DNA of 64,000 bases from CAILHX01 sp046155285 (GTDB lineage Bacteria; Pseudomonadota; Gammaproteobacteria; Burkholderiales; Methylophilaceae): NCBI GenBank assembly GCA_046155285.1, contig JBJXEA010000017.1, positions 186,001-250,000 on the forward strand, read 5' to 3'. Position 1 is the first letter of the stretch. The number at the start of each line of letters is the position of its first letter. Positions 58,855 to 64,000 of the stretch are shown piece by piece. Both the position numbers and the translations under genes were made by a program. The notes below the pieces were generated by a model. That model was given only the letters and a program-made list of their open reading frames with translations, ran no database searches and had not been told where the DNA came from.

Positions 58855-59718
58855 ATGTCGCAAATCGTATATCTCAACGGGCAGTTTTCGCCCATCGCTG
58901 AAGCCAAAATCTCGGTGCTGGATCGAGGCTTTATTTTTGGCGACGGCGTGTACGAAATTATTCCCGTATATTCACGCCACCCGTTCCGCCTGGATGAGCA
59001 TTTAAGACGCTTGCAAGCCAGTTTGGATAGCATACGCCTACCAAATCCTTATTCAGATACGAATTGGACAACCCTCATTTCTGCGCTTATCGAGAAAAAT
59101 ACTGACGAAGATCAATCGGTCTATCTGCACATCACCCGTGGCGTGGCGCCGCGCGACCACGCCTTTCCCGCCAATACGCCTGCCACGGTGTTTATGATGA
59201 GCAACCCGCTCGTCACTTCAACCCGCGCCCAATGCGAGGCCGGTGTTGCCGCAGTGAGTCATGATGATAATCGATGGGGACGCTGTGACATCAAGGCTAT
59301 CGCGTTGCTGCCTAATGTGTTGCTGCGCCAATTGGCGGTGGATGTGGGCGCGGTAGAAACCGTGTTATTCCGCGATGGATTCTTGACAGAAGGAGCTGCT
59401 AGTAACATTTTCGCGGTGAAAAAAGGCGTGATTTTAGCCCCTCCCAAAGACCATCACATGCTGGCAGGCATCACCTACGACTTGGTGCTGGAACTAGCCG
59501 AAGCACACAAAATTCCGGTGGAGGTACGCAAATTGACCGAAGCCCGCGTGCGTGCGGCGGATGAGCTGTGGATTACCTCCTCCACTAAAGAAGTCATGCC
59601 CATCGTGCAACTCGACGGAAAGCCTATAGGCAAAGGCAAACCAAGCGCGGTGTTCTGGCAGATGTTTGAGCTTTATCAAGCCTACAAACAACAGGTGATG
59701 CGCCATGGAAGCTCCTGA
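58855..59718 (+). CDS. dat: D-amino acid aminotransferase
   Basis: 287 residues, fold-type IV PLP enzyme. PLP Lys is in RCDIKAIALLPNVL, PLP-phosphate motif TSSTKEVMPIV, and Glu/Asn binding in EGAASNIFAV. It likely makes D-Ala or D-Glu for peptidoglycan. Located between rlpA and lipB, overlapped by the ybeD-like gene by 14 bases. Substrate choice D versus L branched-chain is not certain from sequence. Confidence 0.9.
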   Translation: MSQIVYLNGQFSPIAEAKISVLDRGFIFGDGVYEIIPVYSRHPFRLDEHLRRLQASLDSIRLPNPYSDTNWTTLISALIEKNTDEDQSVYLHITRGVAPRDHAFPANTPATVFMMSNPLVTSTRAQCEAGVAAVSHDDNRWGRCDIKAIALLPNVLLRQLAVDVGAVETVLFRDGFLTEGAASNIFAVKKGVILAPPKDHHMLAGITYDLVLELAEAHKIPVEVRKLTEARVRAADELWITSSTKEVMPIVQLDGKPIGKGKPSAVFWQMFELYQAYKQQVMRHGSS

Positions 59719-59971
59719 AACCCTGCTCGAATTTCCTTGTGAGTTCCCCATCAAAGCCGTGGGCGAGACGCGCGAGGGGCTTGCTGCCGCTGTCATCGAA
59801 ACAGTATTGCTGCATGCCCCAGATTTTGATACCAGCACCCTAGAAACCCGCACCAGCTCCGCTGGCAAATACACCAGCCTCACTTGCACCATCAACGCCA
59901 CTTCCAAAGCACAAGTAGATGATTTATATCGTGCCTTAACTGCGCATCCTATGGTGAAAGTGGTGCTGTGA
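59705..59971 (+). CDS. ybeD: YbeD/DUF493 protein
   Basis: 88 residues. ACT-like DUF493 fold with FPCEFPIKAVGE and SSAGKYTSLTCTI, conserved partner of lipB. Function unknown; proposed regulatory role. Overlaps both dat and lipB (GTGA overlap at its end). Confidence 0.9.
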   Translation: MEAPETLLEFPCEFPIKAVGETREGLAAAVIETVLLHAPDFDTSTLETRTSSAGKYTSLTCTINATSKAQVDDLYRALTAHPMVKVVL

Positions 59972-60579
59972 CGTTACTAGTCAGGCAACTAGGCGAAACT
60001 GATTACCTCAGCACCTGGCAAGCGATGCAGGCGTTCACCGCCAACCGCAATGCCACTACTCCCGACGAAATCTGGCTGACAGAACACGCTGCCGTTTACA
60101 CCCTAGGCCTCAACAAAAAAGACCTAAGCCCGCCATTGCGAAACGATATTCCGCTGGTGGAAACCGACCGTGGTGGCAAAATCACCTACCACGGACGCGG
60201 GCAACTCATCGTGTATGTACTGCTAGATTTGAAACGACGCGGCATCAACGTGCGGCAATTGGTGAGTTTGTTGGAAGACGCGGTGATTAAGCTGCTGGCA
60301 GAATACGACATCCAAGCCGAAGCAAGCCATGATGCGCCCGGCGTTTATGTGGAAGGCCACAAAATCGCGTCCCTAGGATTGCGCCTAAAAAACGGCTACT
60401 GCTATCATGGCCTGAGCCTCAATGTGGACATGGATTTATCACCTTTTTCGGCTATAGCCCCGTGCGGATATAAAGGCCTGCAAGTCACGCAATGTCGTGA
60501 CTTGGGCGTGCTTGAAACCAGCGCTGTTTTAAGTCAAAAACTGCTGCAATACCTGCAACTTGGCGCGACTTTAGGGTAA
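59968..60579 (+). CDS. lipB: Octanoyl-[acyl-carrier-protein]:protein transferase (GTG start)
   Basis: 203 residues. Transfers octanoyl from ACP to lipoyl domains, first step of lipoate assembly. Motifs: RGGKITYHGRGQLIVYVLLD, catalytic Lys in GHKIASLGLRL, catalytic Cys in IAPCGYKGLQVTQ. GTG start inside the ybeD end. The usual next gene lipA is absent from the window. Confidence 0.96.
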   Translation: MTLLVRQLGETDYLSTWQAMQAFTANRNATTPDEIWLTEHAAVYTLGLNKKDLSPPLRNDIPLVETDRGGKITYHGRGQLIVYVLLDLKRRGINVRQLVSLLEDAVIKLLAEYDIQAEASHDAPGVYVEGHKIASLGLRLKNGYCYHGLSLNVDMDLSPFSAIAPCGYKGLQVTQCRDLGVLETSAVLSQKLLQYLQLGATLG

Positions 60580-60662
60580 TCTGACCGCAAGCCTATGTTT
60601 TTGGCGGCATTTATGGTTAAAATAAGCGCCTGTTCATTTTTTACTTATTTAAGGTTCACGCT

Positions 60663-61361
60663 ATGTCCAAGCAGTTTCGTATCGCGCCCAGCATTCTTTC
60701 CGCCAATTTTGCCAAATTAGGGCAAGAAATCACCGATGTCATTGCCTCTGGCGCCGATATTATTCACTTTGACGTGATGGACAACCATTTCGTCCCCAAT
60801 CTCACCATCGGCCCATTGGTGTGCGAGGCCATCCGCCCGCTTACCACTGCCACCATAGACGTACACCTGATGGTAGAGCCAGTTGACCGCATTATTCCTG
60901 ATTTCGCCAAAGCGGGTGCTAACATCATCACTTTTCACCCGGAAGCCTCTCGCCATATAGACCGCAGTTTATCTATGGTGCGCGACCTCGGTTGCAAGTC
61001 TGGTCTTGTGTTCAACCCCGCCACGCCGCTTGATCACATGGATCACGTCATGGACAAGATAGACATGATTCTACTGATGTCGGTGAACCCAGGCTTCGGC
61101 GGGCAAAAATTCATTCCCGAAGCACTGAATAAACTAAAACTAGCCCGCGCCAAGATTGACGCTTACACTGCGAAAACTGGGCGTGAAATCTGGTTGGAAA
61201 TTGACGGTGGTGTAAACACTGCTAATATCACCGACATCGCACGGGCGGGTGCGGATACCTTTGTGGCGGGTTCTGCCTTATTTGGCGCCCCTAAGGATAG
61301 CGACCCCAACCGTTATGATTCCATCGTAGCAACACTTCGCGCAGAACTGGCGAAGGTATAA
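60663..61361 (+). CDS. rpe: Ribulose-phosphate 3-epimerase
   Basis: 232 residues, TIM barrel. Interconverts ribulose 5-phosphate and xylulose 5-phosphate. Motifs: APSILSANFAKLGQE, FDVMDNHFVPNLTIGP, LMSVNPGFGGQKF and DGGVNTANI with both catalytic Asp residues. First gene of rpe-lipoprotein-gph-trpE. Confidence 0.97.
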   Translation: MSKQFRIAPSILSANFAKLGQEITDVIASGADIIHFDVMDNHFVPNLTIGPLVCEAIRPLTTATIDVHLMVEPVDRIIPDFAKAGANIITFHPEASRHIDRSLSMVRDLGCKSGLVFNPATPLDHMDHVMDKIDMILLMSVNPGFGGQKFIPEALNKLKLARAKIDAYTAKTGREIWLEIDGGVNTANITDIARAGADTFVAGSALFGAPKDSDPNRYDSIVATLRAELAKV

Positions 61362-61390
61362 TTAGCGCTTAATATAAGAAAGGCTTAATC

Positions 61391-61699
61391 ATGCGTGCAC
61401 TCGTTGTTTTTATAGCAGCCCTGTTACTGACTGGCTGCGACAAGATCCAGGGACTGATTGATACGCGAGCTTCAGATGCCAAAGCTGTCGGCTATTCCTG
61501 CCGCATGGCTAACAAGCTGCCGAACGTCTGTATGGCAGAACATCCCAAGGATCCGCAATCGTACGTCCTTGCTGGTTGGCAAAAAGCTGACGAACAGATT
61601 AAAGCGGGCGAAGCCGACCCCAGCATGAGCAACAAGGTGGTCAGTGACGAAGAAGAAGCTTCAGACCAAGAAACCACAAAAGATAAAACTGAAGAATAA
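61391..61699 (+). CDS. Small lipoprotein between rpe and gph
   Basis: 102 residues. Lipoprotein signal with lipobox LTGC (Cys16), then a soluble domain with two Cys (GYSCRMANKLPNVCMAE) and an acidic Glu/Asp/Lys-rich tail. No family recognised. The two Cys may form a disulfide. The 3-base gap to gph suggests co-transcription. Confidence 0.7.
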   Translation: MRALVVFIAALLLTGCDKIQGLIDTRASDAKAVGYSCRMANKLPNVCMAEHPKDPQSYVLAGWQKADEQIKAGEADPSMSNKVVSDEEEASDQETTKDKTEE

Positions 61700-61702
61700 G
61701 TA

Positions 61703-62398
61703 ATGCACACCAACAGGGTATCGTTTCCACTGGCGGTGGAAGCGGTGGTGATAGACCTTGACGGTACCCTGCTCCACACAGCCCCAGACTTGGCCGAAGC
61801 CGCCAACCGCATGTTGGCGGAAATGCGACTTGAGCCGATTTCCGAATCATTGATTAAGACCTTCATCGGCAACGGCGTATCGCGCCTCATCAAGCGCGTA
61901 CTCACCCGCAGCATGGATGGCGAACCTGAACCTGCACAGTTCGCCCTAGCCCAACCCATTTACGAAAAACACTATACGGACGTGGTCAGTCTGAATAGTC
62001 GGCCATTTCCAAACGTGGTTGAGGGCATCAAAGCCATGCAGCAAGCGGGTTACCGCTTGGCCTGCATCACCAACAAAGCCGCCAAATTCACTATCCCACT
62101 GCTTAAAGATACCGGCTTGCATGATTGCTTTGAATTGATACTTTCCGGCGACAGCTTACCCAAACGCAAGCCCGACCCACTACCTTTGCTGCACGCTTGT
62201 GAACAATTTGGCATAACTCCAAGCCAGATGCTGTTGATAGGCGATTCGCTCAACGACACCCAAGCCGCCCGTGCTGCGGGCTGCCATGTATTTTGCGTGC
62301 CTTACGGCTATAATCGCGGCGGCGACGTGCGCGACCTTGATTTGGACGCAGTGGTTGGCAGCTTGCTGGAAGCCAGTACCTTGATTTGCAGGAAATGA
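61703..62398 (+). CDS. gph: Phosphoglycolate phosphatase
   Basis: 231 residues, HAD-family. Nucleophile motif VVIDLDGTLLHTAPDLAEAANRML near 12-35 (given as D-L-D-G-T), CITNKAAKF, KRKPDP and LLIGDSLNDTQAARAAGC with the acidic metal site. Removes 2-phosphoglycolate. Common gph-trpE neighbour; trpE starts 2 bases after the stop. Confidence 0.93.
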   Translation: MHTNRVSFPLAVEAVVIDLDGTLLHTAPDLAEAANRMLAEMRLEPISESLIKTFIGNGVSRLIKRVLTRSMDGEPEPAQFALAQPIYEKHYTDVVSLNSRPFPNVVEGIKAMQQAGYRLACITNKAAKFTIPLLKDTGLHDCFELILSGDSLPKRKPDPLPLLHACEQFGITPSQMLLIGDSLNDTQAARAAGCHVFCVPYGYNRGGDVRDLDLDAVVGSLLEASTLICRK

Positions 62399-62399
62399 C

Positions 62400-63881
62400 A
62401 TGATTAGCCAAGCCCAATTTGATGAACTCGCTAAGCAAGGCTACAGCCGCATTCCGCTTGTGGCCGAGACCTTCGCCGACCTCGACACGCCACTATCGCT
62501 CTACCTCAAACTCGCTAACCAGCCATATTCCTATCTGCTGGAATCGGTGCAAGGCGGTGAACGCTTCGGACGCTATTCCTTTATTGGCCTACCTGCCAAA
62601 ACGCGCATTGTGGTTCATGGACGCAAGGTGGAAGTGATTAAAGGCAGCAAAATCATCGAAAGCGTTGCCGACACCAACCCGCTGGATTTTGTGAAGCAAT
62701 ACCAGTCGCGCTTCAAGGTCGCGCCACTCACAGGATTACCGCGCTTCACCGGCGGCTTAGCGGGCTATTTCGGCTACGAAACCGTGCGTTACATTGAGCA
62801 GCGCCTAGCAAAAACCAATAAACCCGATGCACTCGGCACGCCTGACGTGCTGCTACTGCTCACCGAAGAGTTAGCAGTGGTAGATAACCTGTCCGGTCGC
62901 CTCACTTTCATCGTCTATGCCGACCCCGCGCAGCCGCAAGCCTATCAATCGGCACAAGCACGCCTAAGCCAGCTCATTCAAGCCTTGCGCCAACCTGCCA
63001 GCATCCCCGAAACCCCCGCCATGAAAGCGGAAACCGCCACATCAGAATTTGGCGAAGCGGGTTTCAAAGCTGCCGTGGAAAAAGCCAAGCAATACATTTT
63101 TGACGGCGACATCATGCAAGTGGTGTTATCGCAACGTATATCGCAACCTTTCACCGCATCGCCCTTATCCTTATACCGCGCGCTACGCAGCTTGAATCCA
63201 TCACCCTATATGTTCTATTACGACATGGACAACCACCACATCGTCGGCGCATCGCCAGAGATTTTGGTACGGTTAGAAAACGACGTAGTCACCTCGCGTC
63301 CCATCGCCGGCACCCGTACGCGCGGCAAAACCCGCGAGCAAGATGTAGCACTGGCCGAAGAGCTGCTGGCCGACCCCAAAGAATGCGCCGAGCACGTCAT
63401 GCTGATAGACCTCGGACGTAACGACGTCGGCCGTGTGGCAGAAGAAGGCACGGTCACCCTCACCGACAAAATGATCATCGAGCGCTACTCCCACGTCATG
63501 CACATCGTCTCCAACGTCGAAGGCAAGCTCAAACCGGGGTTGGACGCGATTGATGTACTCAAGGCCACCTTCCCCGCCGGTACCGTCTCCGGTGCCGCCA
63601 AGGTGCGGGCGATGGAAATCATTGACGAACTAGAACCGACCAAGCGCGGCATCTACGCCGGGGCAGTGGGATATTTAGGATTCAACGGCGACATGGACTT
63701 AGCCATCGCCATCCGTACCGCTGTGGTCAAGGACGGCACGCTCTATGTGCAGGCCGGGGCGGGCATCGTCGCGGATTCGGTGCCTGATAGCGAATGGATG
63801 GAGACGCAGAACAAGGCGCGGGCGGTGTTACGCGCAGCGGAGATGGTGCTGGATGGGTTGGACGATCAGGTTCACCGCTGA
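62400..63881 (+). CDS. trpE: Anthranilate synthase component I
   Basis: 493 residues. Forms anthranilate from chorismate, ammonia supplied by TrpG. Tryptophan-binding LLES motif in SYLLESVQGGERFGRYSF, chorismate-site QVVLSQRISQPF, ASPEILVRLENDVVTSRPIAGTR, DLGRNDVGRV and GAVGYLGFNGDMD. In betaproteobacteria trpG normally follows; here a HicA-like frame begins on its stop codon (TGATG). Confidence 0.97.
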   Translation: MISQAQFDELAKQGYSRIPLVAETFADLDTPLSLYLKLANQPYSYLLESVQGGERFGRYSFIGLPAKTRIVVHGRKVEVIKGSKIIESVADTNPLDFVKQYQSRFKVAPLTGLPRFTGGLAGYFGYETVRYIEQRLAKTNKPDALGTPDVLLLLTEELAVVDNLSGRLTFIVYADPAQPQAYQSAQARLSQLIQALRQPASIPETPAMKAETATSEFGEAGFKAAVEKAKQYIFDGDIMQVVLSQRISQPFTASPLSLYRALRSLNPSPYMFYYDMDNHHIVGASPEILVRLENDVVTSRPIAGTRTRGKTREQDVALAEELLADPKECAEHVMLIDLGRNDVGRVAEEGTVTLTDKMIIERYSHVMHIVSNVEGKLKPGLDAIDVLKATFPAGTVSGAAKVRAMEIIDELEPTKRGIYAGAVGYLGFNGDMDLAIAIRTAVVKDGTLYVQAGAGIVADSVPDSEWMETQNKARAVLRAAEMVLDGLDDQVHR

Positions 63882-64000
63882 TGGGTAAAACTGAAAACAC
63901 ACTGCATGCAGTTTTGCGCGGCGACTCCGATAGCAATATCGGGTTTTCTGATTTGCGAAACTTACTTGAAGCCTTGGGTTTTAAAGGAAGACGACCAGCG
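63881..64000 (+). CDS. HicA-like toxin, N-terminal part
   Basis: 40 codons up to the window edge, starting MGKTENTLHAVLRGDSDSNI and continuing GFSDLRNLLEALGFKGRR. This matches the start of HicA-type mRNA interferases (LxxGxSDANIxFxDLxxLLxxLGF). The catalytic His lies beyond the edge and cannot be checked. The ATG overlaps the trpE stop by one base, so it is translationally coupled; a hicB antitoxin should follow if the pair is intact. Confidence 0.72.
   Translation, partial: MGKTENTLHAVLRGDSDSNIGFSDLRNLLEALGFKGRRPA

Overview
The window is chromosomal DNA of moderate GC from a Gram-negative bacterium, most likely a betaproteobacterium of the Nitrosomonadales/Gallionellaceae/Methylophilaceae type. 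The reasons are gene order (gatCAB divergent from mreBCD-mrdA-rodA-rlpA-dat-ybeD-lipB; rpe-gph-trpE; lptM-lysA), an outer-membrane and Lpt-type lipoprotein set, and an MSHA-like type IV pilus operon. This assignment is inference; no rRNA gene is present. Almost all of the window is coding. I see no prophage, CRISPR array or classical transposase.

Layout. 1-4.5 kb: end of a HIT-family gene, a thioredoxin-like [2Fe-2S] ferredoxin, mpl with a translationally coupled TonB-like gene, and a degenerate EAL-HDOD protein. 4.6-12.8 kb: metH, valS, a DUF559 nuclease gene bracketed by inverted copies of a two-hairpin repeat, and a moeB/thiF-like gene whose 3' end lies in that repeat. 12.8-28.1 kb: a long minus-strand MSHA-like pilus/secretion locus. 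It holds a sigma-54 response regulator, an ExeA/MshM-like ATPase, a secretin, a TPR protein, the assembly ATPase, a platform protein, PilM/N- and PilO-like proteins and two prepilin-like proteins. A 104-bp MITE-like repeat sits inside it. 28.1-30.8 kb: a TPR/O-GlcNAc-transferase-like protein and CheZ. 30.9-34.9 kb: tRNA-Gly(CCC), thiS-thiG-apaG, mltA and an M48 peptidase lipoprotein. 34.9-40.2 kb: hemA-prfA, an EamA permease, a GNAT protein and a DAACS symporter. 40.2-44.1 kb: a divergent Fae-like (formaldehyde-activating-enzyme-like) three-gene unit, doxX, ispH, purU and a 53-residue secreted peptide. 44.2-49.1 kb: a Phd/PIN toxin-antitoxin pair with a clear promoter-operator, then apbE-NusG_II-Gx transporter, a CNP1/SA_E-like protein, lptM and lysA. 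49.1-60.6 kb: gatCAB and the cell-shape/wall operon through lipB. 60.6-64 kb: rpe, a small lipoprotein, gph, trpE, and the start of a HicA-like toxin gene overlapping the trpE stop codon.

The genes fall into functional sets: peptidoglycan growth and recycling (mpl, mltA, mreBCD, mrdA, rodA, rlpA, dat, lysA), cofactor supply (thiamine, lipoate, haem, FMN transfer), one-carbon metabolism (metH, purU, Fae-like), and surface appendages.

The signals most worth following are the DUF559 nuclease whose ribosome-binding site and stop codon are both supplied by the flanking palindromic repeat; a gene-less copy of the same repeat read in frame through the MshM-like ATPase; the Fae-like gene with no histidine in its N-terminal region plus two small partner genes; and the trpE-hicA overlap.
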